A DNA stretch of 64,000 nt from Marinobacterium_E sp035458585 (GTDB lineage Bacteria > Pseudomonadota > Gammaproteobacteria > Pseudomonadales > Balneatricaceae): contig DATHZN010000009.1 of NCBI GenBank assembly GCA_035458585.1, positions 1-64,000 on the forward strand, read 5' to 3'. A program made the position numbers and the translations under genes. Within the stretch, counting starts at the first letter, position 1. Each line of letters opens with the position of its first letter. The notes below the pieces were generated by a model, which searched no databases, had not been told where the DNA came from, and saw only the letters and a list, made by a program, of their open reading frames with translations. Shown here piece after piece: positions 32,764 through 41,525 of this stretch.

Positions 32764-34116
32764 ATGCATCTGCACATTTTAGGGATATGCGGCACCTTCA
32801 TGGGTTCACTTGCATTACTGGCTCGTGAGATGGGACATCAAGTGACCGGCTCCGATCTCAATGTTTACCCGCCGATGAGCACTCAGTTAAAAGAAGCAGG
32901 GATTGGGTTGATTGAGGGCTATGATCCATCGCAACTCGACCCGCGGCCCGACCTCGTTGTAATCGGTAATGCGATGTCCCGCGGAAATCCCTGTGTCGAG
33001 GCGGTACTGGATCAGGGGCTGGCATACTGCTCAGGCCCTCAGTGGTTGCATGATCATCTACTTGCAGATAGGTGGGTTCTCGCAGTCGCAGGGACGCATG
33101 GAAAAACCACTACGGCCAGCATGTTGGCATGGATACTTGAATACGCGGGTATGAAACCGGGCTATTTGATTGGTGGTGTGCCGCTTAACTTTGAGCGCTC
33201 GGCCCGAGTCGGCGAGACCGATTTTTTTGTGATCGAAGCTGATGAGTATGATACTGCGTTTTTCGATAAGCGCTCTAAATTTCTGCACTACGCGCCGCGG
33301 ACCCTGGTCATGAATAATCTTGAGTTCGATCACGCGGATATCTTCCCGGATCTTGCAGCGATTGAAACTCAATTTCACCATTTATTGCGTATTGTCCCGG
33401 CGTCGGGTCAGGTCATTTACCCTCGTGCATCTGATTCACTTGGGCGCGTAGTTACCAGAGGATGCTGGTCACAAAGCCTGGAAACAGGTGTGGCTGGGGA
33501 CGCTTGGTTTGAGTCTGATGCGCATGACCCCCAAAGTTTTGCGATCTATTTAAGCGCTGGAGAGTTTGTCAATTTGAGCTGGGGGCTCAGTGGCGATCAT
33601 AACAAGGAGAATGCGTTGCACGCGGTGCTTGCTGCTCGGCATGTCGGTGTTCCATTGGAGGTGAGTGCAGCCGCTCTCTGTGAGTTTCGCAGTGTTAAGA
33701 GACGAATGGAATTGCGCGGTAAGTTTAACGGAGTGAGACTTTATGACGACTTCGCGCATCACCCCACCGCGATAGCTACGACCCTTGAGGGGTTGCGCAA
33801 AGTAGCACCCGACAGTCGTATTGTGGCTGTCGTAGAACCTCGCTCCAATACAATGAAACAGGGGCACTTTAGTCACCGTCTGGCGGCCTGCGCCAGCGCA
33901 GCAGACATGGTCTTCTGGTTTCAACCCAGTGGCCAGGGTTGGTCCCTCACAGAGGCCATTGGTGGCAATCAGGGGCAGCGAGTTTTTGAGGATTTTGAAG
34001 CACTTATAGCGGCCGTGGTAGACGCCTGTGAGCCAGAAACAGAGCTCGTTGTCATGTCGAATGGCAGCTTCGGTGGTCTACATGAACGCCTTATTCAGGC
34101 GCTGGAAGAGAGATAA
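32764..34116 (+). CDS. mpl: UDP-N-acetylmuramate : murein tripeptide ligase
   Basis: Mpl recycles cell-wall tripeptide by joining it to UDP-MurNAc with ATP. It starts MHLHILGICGTFMGSLALLA; the ATG at 32764 has GGAG upstream and fits better than the TTG at 32749. The Mur ligase P-loop is VAGTHGKTTTASML and NNLEFDHADIF is typical. 450 residues. It begins a plus-strand series with ubiX, tsaB, uppP and rsmJ, each touching or overlapping the next. Confidence 0.95.
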   Translation: MHLHILGICGTFMGSLALLAREMGHQVTGSDLNVYPPMSTQLKEAGIGLIEGYDPSQLDPRPDLVVIGNAMSRGNPCVEAVLDQGLAYCSGPQWLHDHLLADRWVLAVAGTHGKTTTASMLAWILEYAGMKPGYLIGGVPLNFERSARVGETDFFVIEADEYDTAFFDKRSKFLHYAPRTLVMNNLEFDHADIFPDLAAIETQFHHLLRIVPASGQVIYPRASDSLGRVVTRGCWSQSLETGVAGDAWFESDAHDPQSFAIYLSAGEFVNLSWGLSGDHNKENALHAVLAARHVGVPLEVSAAALCEFRSVKRRMELRGKFNGVRLYDDFAHHPTAIATTLEGLRKVAPDSRIVAVVEPRSNTMKQGHFSHRLAACASAADMVFWFQPSGQGWSLTEAIGGNQGQRVFEDFEALIAAVVDACEPETELVVMSNGSFGGLHERLIQALEER

Positions 34117-34119
34117 CGC

Positions 34120-34737
34120 ATGCAACAGACAGACCGCATAACGCTAGCAATAACGGGCGCTTCAGGGGTGCAGTATGCTGCTCGGTTACTCGAGTGTCTG
34201 CTAGTGCAGGATATACAGGTGCTGGTGATGATCAGCAAAGCGGCTCAGGTGGTCGCGGCGACCGAAACTGATTTGCGATTGCCGGGTACGCCGCAAGAGC
34301 AGGAGCGTTATCTGACGGAGCGTTTCTCTGCCAAAGCTGGTCAGATAAAGGTATATGGCAAGGAGAATTGGTTTGCACCCGTGGCATCCGGTTCTGGTGC
34401 GCCAAGCGCTATGGTTGTCTGCCCATGCAGCACGGGAACCCTATCGGCTATTTCGACAGGGGCGAGTAACAACTTGATTGAGCGAGCTGCGGACGTCGCC
34501 CTGAAAGAACGACGTCAGTTAATTCTGGTACCCCGTGAAGCTCCCTATTCTGAGATTCACCTCGAACATATGTTGAAGCTAACGCGTATGGGCGCGGTTA
34601 TACTGCCTGCGTCACCAGGCTTCTACCACAAACCTGAGAGTGTTGAGCAGATGGTCGACTTTATTGTTGCCCGTATTCTCTCGCAACTTGGGCTAACTCA
34701 GGATTTAATGCCCCGCTGGGGCGAAAAATTACTCTGA
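34120..34737 (+). CDS. ubiX: Flavin prenyltransferase UbiX
   Basis: Makes the prenylated FMN cofactor of the UbiD decarboxylase in ubiquinone synthesis. 205 residues, starting ITLAITGASGVQYAARLLE. Key parts: FAPVASGSGAPSAMVVCPCSTGTLSAI, SNNLIERAADVALKERR and LVPREAPYSEIHLEHM. It starts 3 bases after the mpl stop. The mpl-ubiX order is familiar from Pseudomonas-like genomes. Confidence 0.95.
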   Translation: MQQTDRITLAITGASGVQYAARLLECLLVQDIQVLVMISKAAQVVAATETDLRLPGTPQEQERYLTERFSAKAGQIKVYGKENWFAPVASGSGAPSAMVVCPCSTGTLSAISTGASNNLIERAADVALKERRQLILVPREAPYSEIHLEHMLKLTRMGAVILPASPGFYHKPESVEQMVDFIVARILSQLGLTQDLMPRWGEKLL

Positions 34738-34750
34738 CGGATTGAAAACT

Positions 34751-35434
34751 ATGGCGCAAATTCTCGCGCTGGACACCTCTACCGACGCCTGCTCGGTTGC
34801 TTTGCAAACCAGGGATCAGACACTGGTGCGTTTTGAGGTGGCACCACGCAAGCATACGAAATTACTTCTTCCGATGGTCGATAGCCTGCTCACTGAAGCG
34901 GGGTTGAGGGTTGCTGATCTGGATATGATCGCTTTTGGTCGTGGGCCTGGCTCTTTTGCAGGCATTCGGATTGCAACAGGTGCGGCTCAGGGGCTAGCGC
35001 TGGCGTTTGAGACCCCCGTAGTGGGAATCTCGACACTTGAGATGATTGCTTGGCGCGCACTCGAAGACTCACCCGAGGCGGAGTATATTCTGGCTGCTCT
35101 GGATGCGCGCATGGATGAACTCTACTGGTGTTGTTATCAAGTAGAGTCAGGCGTGCCAGTAGCTTTGCATGAAGAGCGCGTCAGCGCGCCAGCAGAGGTT
35201 AGTTTGCCACGAGAGGCCCAATGGATAATGGCAGGGTCTGGCGTCAATTACCTGCAGAGCATGCCGAAAATTGGGCTGCAGGTAGTAGGGTCTGATGCGG
35301 CTGTCTACCCGGAGGCGCGAGTTATGTTGCGGCTTGCACAACGTGAATTTAACGCAGGGAACTTGTTGAAACCGGAAGAGGCACAGCCGGTCTACCTCAG
35401 AGAGGGTGGCTGGAAGAAAAAGGACGAACAGTGA
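34751..35434 (+). CDS. tsaB: tRNA threonylcarbamoyladenosine biosynthesis protein TsaB
   Basis: TsaB is the partner of TsaD in forming t6A37 on ANN-decoding tRNAs. 227 residues: ILALDTSTDACSVAL, KHTKLLLPMVDSLL, and FGRGPGSFAGIRIATGAAQGLA are family marks. The ATG at 34751 is preferred over a TTG three codons earlier. The stop overlaps the uppP start by 4 bases. Confidence 0.94.
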   Translation: MAQILALDTSTDACSVALQTRDQTLVRFEVAPRKHTKLLLPMVDSLLTEAGLRVADLDMIAFGRGPGSFAGIRIATGAAQGLALAFETPVVGISTLEMIAWRALEDSPEAEYILAALDARMDELYWCCYQVESGVPVALHEERVSAPAEVSLPREAQWIMAGSGVNYLQSMPKIGLQVVGSDAAVYPEARVMLRLAQREFNAGNLLKPEEAQPVYLREGGWKKKDEQ

Positions 35435-36243
35435 CATTAAGCGATTGGATTCACACGGTAGTTCTCGCTCTGATACAGGGGCTGACAGAGTTTCTGCCTA
35501 TTTCGAGTTCGGCCCACTTAATTCTCCCATCACAGTTGCTTGGCTGGGATGATCAAGGATTAGCCTTTGACGTCGGTGTTCACGTCGGCACACTCTGCGC
35601 GGTGGTTATCTATTTTCGTAGGGAGGTCTGGACCATAAGCAGCGCCTCTATATGCTCACTGGTAGGAGACAAATCGACTGATGCTCGTATAGGCTGGCTT
35701 GTGGTGATGGCGACCATACCGGCGATTGTCGCAGGTCTTTTTTTGGGAGATTTTGTTGACCGGTATGGACGTTCAATTCTGGTAATTGCGGCGACTACAA
35801 TCATTTTTGGTGTTCTGCTTGGTTGGGCCGATGTGGCGAATAGGGCCCGCAAAAAGATGGAGGCGCTGGGTGTATCCGATGCTCTGATTATCGGAGTTGC
35901 ACAGGCTATTGCGCTAATTCCAGGCACTTCGCGTTCGGGTATTACGATCACTGCCGCATTAGCGTTGGGTTTTGATCGTCAGAGTGCTGCTCGATTCTCA
36001 TTTTTACTGTCGATTCCAGTCATTCTGGGGGCTGGTACATTGAAAACCCTTGAGCTGTCTCAGATGGGTAGCGATGCTCACTGGCTTATGGTGGGTGTCG
36101 GAGCGCTGATTGCTGCGTTGAGTGCCTGGGCCTGCATCCACCTCTTTCTGAGTTGGCTGGATCGTATAGGTATGCGACCCTTTGTAATCTATCGACTCAT
36201 CCTCGGTTTCACTTTGCTAGGCGTCTGGAGTTTCGCGAGCTGA
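35431..36243 (+). CDS. uppP: Undecaprenyl-diphosphatase (BacA family)
   Basis: An inner-membrane enzyme that recycles the undecaprenyl carrier for peptidoglycan. 270 residues, about 8 helices. Signature LIQGLTEFLPISSSAHLIL with the catalytic Glu, and PGTSRSGITITAALALG with the second active-site loop. GTG start overlapping the tsaB stop (GTGA). Its stop overlaps the rsmJ ATG by one base (TGATG). Confidence 0.95.
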   Translation: MTLSDWIHTVVLALIQGLTEFLPISSSAHLILPSQLLGWDDQGLAFDVGVHVGTLCAVVIYFRREVWTISSASICSLVGDKSTDARIGWLVVMATIPAIVAGLFLGDFVDRYGRSILVIAATTIIFGVLLGWADVANRARKKMEALGVSDALIIGVAQAIALIPGTSRSGITITAALALGFDRQSAARFSFLLSIPVILGAGTLKTLELSQMGSDAHWLMVGVGALIAALSAWACIHLFLSWLDRIGMRPFVIYRLILGFTLLGVWSFAS

Positions 36244-37028
36244 TGTTGGCGATCGCTGCCGAACCTGATTACCTCAATAGAGCTGCCAGTTTGGCGCAGC
36301 GCCAGGGGTTGCCGTTGTTAGAGGAGTGGGATCTGGATGATGATTCAACTTATCAACAGCTTCTGCTGTTCGACGTCACTGGGGTTTCGCTCTGTTCGAC
36401 CGGCCGAAAACGTTCCGGGCCTGTGCGTGTTGATTTCCTCAGCGGGGCAGTGAATCATCGACGTCAGTTTGGGGGTGGTCAGGGTCAACAGATAGCCAAA
36501 GCCTGCGGTATCAATAGCGCATACAAACCATTCATCGCCGATCTGACAGCTGGGTTAGGGCGTGACGCTTTTGTGCTGGCGACCCTGGGCTCACAGGTGC
36601 AGATGGTTGAGCGTAATCCTCTGGTCAGTGAGTTGCTTGAAGATGGATTATTTCGCGCGCAGCAGTCTGATGACCCTCAAGTATCTGAGATCATAGGACG
36701 TCTAAGTCTATTCAAGGGGCAGGGTGGCGAGTGGTTAGCTTCTCATCCGTCGAGAGCGGACGTCGTCTATCTTGATCCAATGTTTCCTCACAGCCACAAA
36801 AGCGCTCAGGTTAAAAAGGAGATGTTAGCGTTCAGATCCTTGGTTGGAGCTGATGAGGACAGCGAATCGCTACTAGCCATTGCGTTGGAGAGTGCCAGAT
36901 GTCGAGTCGTGGTAAAACGGCCTCGTATTGCACCGTCAATTAGAGGGCCAAAACCGAGTTATGCGTTGGAAGGGAAGTCCGGGCGGTTTGATATTTACGC
37001 TTTGAGAAAGTTGGAGCCACCTCAGTAG
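36243..37028 (+). CDS. rsmJ: 16S rRNA (guanine1516-N2)-methyltransferase
   Basis: RsmJ modifies G1516 of 16S rRNA. 261 residues from the ATG at 36243 (MLAIAAEPDYLNRA). SAM-binding: PFIADLTAGLGRDAFVLATLG; catalytic-type DPMFPHSHKSAQVKKEM; C-terminal VVVKRPRIAPSI. A longer upstream reading runs inside uppP and is rejected. Its 3' end overlaps slyX by 7 bases. Confidence 0.93.
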   Translation: MLAIAAEPDYLNRAASLAQRQGLPLLEEWDLDDDSTYQQLLLFDVTGVSLCSTGRKRSGPVRVDFLSGAVNHRRQFGGGQGQQIAKACGINSAYKPFIADLTAGLGRDAFVLATLGSQVQMVERNPLVSELLEDGLFRAQQSDDPQVSEIIGRLSLFKGQGGEWLASHPSRADVVYLDPMFPHSHKSAQVKKEMLAFRSLVGADEDSESLLAIALESARCRVVVKRPRIAPSIRGPKPSYALEGKSGRFDIYALRKLEPPQ

Positions 37029-37228
37029 TGTGGTGGTACTTCATCAGCTTTCGGAACTCCCTCACCGGCATCGAAGTTGCGAATTTGGGTGCTCAAGATA
37101 AGTACCATACGTTTTAACTGATCGAGCTCCTTCTCCTGTCGAGCCACAACATCACTTAACTTATCAATCGCGTCTTCCTGAAATGCAATACGCGACTCGA
37201 GATCGTCAAGCCTGGTCTCTTCTGACAT
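37022..37228 (-). CDS. slyX: SlyX family protein
   Basis: A 68-residue, mostly coiled-coil protein (DLESRIAFQEDAIDKLSDVVARQ) ending DEVPPHY, the family's C-terminal signature. The function is unknown. It converges on rsmJ with a short overlap. Confidence 0.9.
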   Translation of the reverse strand: MSEETRLDDLESRIAFQEDAIDKLSDVVARQEKELDQLKRMVLILSTQIRNFDAGEGVPKADEVPPHY

Positions 37229-37521
37229 TTCTCTACTCCTAACTGGGTCAGCTCATTGCCTAAAACTAACCAGGATTGTGTCCACTCTTGCGGATACTGA
37301 ATAAGTCGTAACTTTAGAGCTCTCTGTTGCAAGTATGGTTGGGATTTTACTGTTTTGCACTGCGCAGGGATGATACCGGACCAAAGGATCAGTGAGAAGA
37401 CAGGCTAAGTTGTTGAAAAAAATTGAATAATAGGATATACCTCGGTTCGGTTGAGGGCAAAATTTGGGTCCTTTTCTTTTGGTTAAATTGATAATCCCTA
37501 TAACAAGAGACTATTAGATAG
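37229..37521. other. Intergenic region upstream of the membrane cold-shock-domain gene
   Basis: About 290 A/T-rich bases. No gene found. GATAAT (37490-37495) and TATAAC (37499-37504) could serve as -10 boxes, but no good -35 stands at the right distance. The transcript may have a short leader with a weak ribosome site. Confidence 0.45.
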
Positions 37522-37974
37522 ATGAGTGGTTCACAATTGTTTAAGAATATTTTGATTAGTGTTGTTGCTGTGGCTGTCATCGCTGCAGCTTGGCAGGTTC
37601 TGGGTGTGGATAACTATGTCGGTGTTTTAGCGGTCGCGTTTGTGACTGTACTGCTAAGCACTGTTATTGCATCGGGTGGTAAGAGCCTTGGGGCTAACCC
37701 GAATAGCTCAGGTAGCGCAGATAGCTCAAGCGATTCTGAAGTGTATGCTGATGATGACGTTGAGGGGCGAGAGCAGGGTACCGTTAAGTTCTTTAACGTT
37801 AAAGAGGGCTGGGGATTTATCACCCGCTCAGATGGCGACGATGTTTTTGTGCACTTTCGCAATATCCGTGGTCGCGGTCATCGCTCTCTGAATGAAGGCC
37901 AGAGGGTGAGTTTCAGCGTTGGCACTACTGATAAAGGCCTGCAGGCTGAGGATGTCGCAGTGCTGCGCGACTGA
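37522..37974 (+). CDS. Membrane-anchored cold-shock-domain protein
   Basis: 150 residues. Two hydrophobic helices at about 7-27 and 32-50 form a hairpin anchor, a Ser/Gly/Asp-rich linker spans 53-82, and a C-terminal cold-shock domain (about 85-148) carries RNP1-like KEGWGFI and RNP2-like DVFVHF. Ordinary Csp proteins are free and about 70 residues long. The domain faces the cytoplasm if both termini are inside, suggesting RNA binding at the inner membrane. The ribosome site is weak. A terminator follows. Confidence 0.85.
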   Translation: MSGSQLFKNILISVVAVAVIAAAWQVLGVDNYVGVLAVAFVTVLLSTVIASGGKSLGANPNSSGSADSSSDSEVYADDDVEGREQGTVKFFNVKEGWGFITRSDGDDVFVHFRNIRGRGHRSLNEGQRVSFSVGTTDKGLQAEDVAVLRD

Positions 37975-37992
37975 TTACTGTGCCACAGAGAG

Positions 37993-38015
37993 AGGCAGCC
38001 TTGGCTGCCTTTTTT
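37993..38015 (+). terminator. Rho-independent terminator after the cold-shock-domain gene
   Basis: AGGCAGCC/GGCTGCCT stem (37993-38010) followed by a run of T. Confidence 0.9.
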
Positions 38016-38103
38016 CATTTTAGGTTCATCTTTTAGGACTAGTATATTCGATACACAGTTATTTTTGAGAAGTCACCCGGCTAGACCGTTTCAAGGAGTA
38101 CCC

Positions 38104-38796
38104 ATGCAACTGATTTGTCGAGCGCTCATTCTCTCTGCGGTGCTCTCTCCTGCAGTATTGGCAAGCGATTGTAGTCGTGCTGTTGTTGAGGGTCAGCTAA
38201 ATCAGAGTTGGCTCTATGATGTCTCCTACCAAGGTATGAATACTCAGGCGGAACGTCGACTGACACAAGAGGGTGATGTCTGGCATTTACAGCAGGCGAT
38301 GTCGTTGTTGATTGTCAGTTTGAATGAGGAGAGCCGGTTTAGATTAAATGATAACCGGCTTGAACCGTTGAGCTACCTAAAAGAGCAGAAGGGGCTAGGT
38401 GCACGGTATACTCGAATAGAGGTTGATAGCTCAACATCGACCGTGAGTGCAGAGCACAAAGGCAAGACGAACAGCTACAGCGCAGAGCTTCCGCTCAGTG
38501 ATCCATTGGCACATAGCCTTCAAATTCAGATTGATCGTCAGTGCGATGTAAATGACGTGAGCCTTGATTATCGGCTTGTGGGGCGTAGCGAAGTGAAGTC
38601 ATACAATTACGTATTGGAGGGGCAAGATAGGATTCCCTCACCTTGGGGAGAGGTGTTAGCAGAGCGTTGGCAGCGTAACTCGGGCGATGTACAGGATCGG
38701 CTTTGGCTGGTTCCAAGCCAGAATTTCGCCCTAGTCCGATTTGAACACGTTGAGAAGGGTGAGCTTAGTTCGATGCAACTGATGCGGGTACAGTAG
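38104..38796 (+). CDS. DUF3108 family exported protein
   Basis: 230 residues from the ATG at 38104, which has AAGGAGT upstream. An N-terminal Sec signal (MQLICRALILSAVLSPAVLA) directs it to the periplasm. The rest is beta-rich: WLYDVSYQGMNTQAERRL, LEPLSYLKEQKGLGAR and SPWGEVLAERW fit DUF3108 proteins. The function is unknown. Its last 32 bases overlap a small gene on the other strand. Confidence 0.82.
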   Translation: MQLICRALILSAVLSPAVLASDCSRAVVEGQLNQSWLYDVSYQGMNTQAERRLTQEGDVWHLQQAMSLLIVSLNEESRFRLNDNRLEPLSYLKEQKGLGARYTRIEVDSSTSTVSAEHKGKTNSYSAELPLSDPLAHSLQIQIDRQCDVNDVSLDYRLVGRSEVKSYNYVLEGQDRIPSPWGEVLAERWQRNSGDVQDRLWLVPSQNFALVRFEHVEKGELSSMQLMRVQ

Positions 38797-38938
38797 CCTC
38801 AGTCTCCTCTTTCGCCGCAACTCTTTTGGCCTCGGCATCACGCCATAGGTTCATCTCCCTGTGGTAGATATCCCAGACACATGGCTCGCATCCACTCTCG
38901 CAGCAGTCGTAGTCTCCGGGCGGAGTAGGTTTTTCCAT
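38765..38938 (-). CDS. 57-residue cysteine-motif protein (oxidoreductase-like domain family)
   Basis: Translated by hand from the minus strand: MEKPTPPGDYDCCESGCEPC, then VWDIYHREMNLWRDAEAKR and a short Ala/Glu-rich end. The pattern PPxDYDCCxSGCxPCVWDIY is that of the oxidoreductase-like N-terminal domain family (PF09791, from memory). The four Cys may bind metal or be redox active. GGAAG lies 8 bases before the ATG. It overlaps the 3' end of the DUF3108 gene and precedes hrpB in reverse order. Confidence 0.8.
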   Translation of the reverse strand: MEKPTPPGDYDCCESGCEPCVWDIYHREMNLWRDAEAKRVAAKEETEATVPASVASN

Positions 38939-38982
38939 ACTGTAGCTTCCGTTAAATCCTGAACGTCAATAGTTTAGCACGA

Positions 38983-41469
38983 TTACCCCTGCTGCTGCCG
39001 TCGTAGTGCGGCGTTAGAGAGGTGGCTGGCTGCTGCGTTGATTGGGTCCTCTGGCCAAGGGTGTTTTGAATAGCGGCCACGATTCTCTTTGCGCACCTGA
39101 GGATAGGTATTTTTCCAAAAATGTTGTAGGTCAGTGGTTATTGCCAATGGGCGTCCGGCTGGCGATAGTAGCTCGACGCGGATAGGCAGACCCAGCCCAG
39201 TCCTCGGTGATTCTTGAACCCCAAACATCTCCTGCAGCTTTACCGCAATCCGCGGTATTTCACTTTCATAGTCAATTTCCAGTTTGCGCCCTGTTGGTGC
39301 CTGATAACTAACCGGCACATAAAGGTCGAGCCACTGATTAATCTGCCAGGGTAGCAGGGCTAATAGCAGAGGTTTTAGTTGCAATTGAGCGAGATCAGAT
39401 AGTTGGTTTATCTCAGTTAAGGCCGGTGCCAACCAAGTCTCCAGTCGACTGATTAAAGTCTTATCACTGAAGTCTTCAAGCTCCAAGAGCTCGGGGGCTC
39501 TGTGCTGATGTTGCTGCAGGTATCGCACACGCGCGAGCCAGGGTAGGAGCTCTGACCAACCTGGCAACAGATTTAACCCCTCACTAGCAATACGACGGCA
39601 CCATGCCTGTGCACGGAGACCTGCACTGATGCTTCGTGTTGGATTGTGTGAGAGCTCGATCTTACCGAGTCGCTCCACCCTTAGTGCGCGCAGACGCTCG
39701 CCTTCCCACCGAAGCAGTGTCTCAACCACTATCTGATCCTGCAGCTGTGAGCGAATGAGTGGCAGGTCGCAACGGGCCCCCAGGGACAGTCGCAGCTCTG
39801 CTTGATCCGCTCTTCCCCCCAGCTCAATGCAGATCAAATAGGGGGAGCGACAGAGCGCATCAGTGGGATCCAGGCGCACAGCGATGCCGCTGCGAAGGCG
39901 GAAGCGTCCCTGGGATTCATCTACGCGCTCTGCGATCCGGTCCGCATAAGCAGAGATAAGCAGCTCTGAAGGTAATGCTGCCTGAGTGGAGGAGCAGGAG
40001 ATCTGCCTCTCGAACCTCTGTGCCAGCTGGCATAACCGGGAATGATGGCCCGTTTTAAACGCTGAGAGGCCGGTCTCAATATCGGTTGCTGTGATTTGAG
40101 CCGGCTCAGTAATCAGAGCCGCCAGTTGAGCACCAAGTTGACCTGCATTTTTTTGCTGAGCCTCAACCAAAAGACGGGCAACCCGGCACTCAACAGATAT
40201 CTGAGCCATTAACTTACCAAGCCCTGAGAGTTGAGGGCGTTGGTTGCGCCACTCAATCGCCTCAAGAGCGTCCAGTTTATCAAGTGCAGCTTGCCACAGT
40301 GCTGGCTCGGGCGATTCTATCCACTCCAGCCCATCAATCTCATGTACACCCCAACTGAGCAGGCTCAGAAGCGTATCACTCAGGTCTACTTCGGTGATTT
40401 CTGGACGGTCGTGATCGCGAAGCATCAACTGCTGTTCATTGCTCCATAGCTGAAAACAGCGACCGGCGCTAATGCGACCGGCGCGGCCCGCTCTCTGCGT
40501 CGCGGTAGCCTTGCTAATTCGCTGCGTCTCAAGGCGTGACAAGCCAAGTCGCTGGTCATAGCGCGGACGACGCTCCAGACCTGAGTCGACAACACACCTG
40601 ACTCCGGGCAGTGTTATTGAGGTTTGTGCAATGGACGTTGCGAGGATAAACCGCACCTGCCCTCTGGGAGGTGCTGACAAAAGGGGGCGCAGTCGGTGGT
40701 CATCGATACCTGAAAAGAGTGGGATAATCTCGACTTCAGTTCGACTACGCCAACGCTCTTCCAGACGTTGCTTAAGTTGGTTAATCTCAGATCTGCCGGG
40801 TAAAAAAACCAGAACGTCGCCATCGGTCTGGTCGAGTGTGCTGCAGCGCCGCTCCAACTCATCAATAATCTGGCGTTGCTTAATGGGCCGTGCAGCGCGA
40901 TGGATCTCTATTGGAAAGTTTCTGCCCGGACTTGAAAGCACACTGGCGCCCCCGAGTCTCTGACTCAGTTGTTCGCTGTCGATTGTAGCCGACATGACCA
41001 GAAGGCGCAGTGGTTTGTCGCGCAGGGCGGCAGCTTCGCGGCAAAGTGCCAGTCCGAGATCGGTATGGATGCTTCGTTCGTGGAACTCGTCAAAGATAAC
41101 GAGACTGACGCCACGGAGTTCCGGGTCGCTGAGCAGGCGTCGAGTGAGTAGACCTTCAGTTATCACCTCAATTTGAGTCAGGTGGCTTACTTTACGTTCT
41201 AGCCGCATCGAGTAGCCCACTCGTTGACCGACAGGTTCACCCAGCGACTGAGCCATGTAGCGAGCTGCTGAGCGCGCGGCAATTCGCCGTGGTTCGAGGA
41301 GTAAAATCTTGCCATCGACGTAAGGTTGCTCCATCAACGCGAGTGGGACTCGAGTGGTTTTGCCGGCGCCGGGGTCAGCCTGGAGTATTAAGATCTCTTC
41401 GCTGGCGAAGCGCCTCGTCAGTTCCGGCAGGATCTGGTCGATGGGTAGTGTCTGTGAGTTGTTCTGCAT
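38983..41469 (-). CDS. hrpB: ATP-dependent RNA helicase HrpB
   Basis: An 828-residue DEAH-box helicase of unknown physiological role. Walker A ADPGAGKTTRVPLAL near residue 35, DEFHERSIHTDLGLAL as the DEAH box, SATIDS, GRAGRISAGRCFQLW for motif VI, and the HrpB-specific C-terminal region ending HPWPEDPINAAASH. Length matches the family. It is divergent from the EamA transporter across a 56-base gap. Confidence 0.96.
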   Translation of the reverse strand: MQNNSQTLPIDQILPELTRRFASEEILILQADPGAGKTTRVPLALMEQPYVDGKILLLEPRRIAARSAARYMAQSLGEPVGQRVGYSMRLERKVSHLTQIEVITEGLLTRRLLSDPELRGVSLVIFDEFHERSIHTDLGLALCREAAALRDKPLRLLVMSATIDSEQLSQRLGGASVLSSPGRNFPIEIHRAARPIKQRQIIDELERRCSTLDQTDGDVLVFLPGRSEINQLKQRLEERWRSRTEVEIIPLFSGIDDHRLRPLLSAPPRGQVRFILATSIAQTSITLPGVRCVVDSGLERRPRYDQRLGLSRLETQRISKATATQRAGRAGRISAGRCFQLWSNEQQLMLRDHDRPEITEVDLSDTLLSLLSWGVHEIDGLEWIESPEPALWQAALDKLDALEAIEWRNQRPQLSGLGKLMAQISVECRVARLLVEAQQKNAGQLGAQLAALITEPAQITATDIETGLSAFKTGHHSRLCQLAQRFERQISCSSTQAALPSELLISAYADRIAERVDESQGRFRLRSGIAVRLDPTDALCRSPYLICIELGGRADQAELRLSLGARCDLPLIRSQLQDQIVVETLLRWEGERLRALRVERLGKIELSHNPTRSISAGLRAQAWCRRIASEGLNLLPGWSELLPWLARVRYLQQHQHRAPELLELEDFSDKTLISRLETWLAPALTEINQLSDLAQLQLKPLLLALLPWQINQWLDLYVPVSYQAPTGRKLEIDYESEIPRIAVKLQEMFGVQESPRTGLGLPIRVELLSPAGRPLAITTDLQHFWKNTYPQVRKENRGRYSKHPWPEDPINAAASHLSNAALRRQQQG

Positions 41470-41525
41470 GAGCGAAGTATATCTAAAAACGTTAAACTAG
41501 CGCTTTCCCTCTTTGAGTTCCTAGC

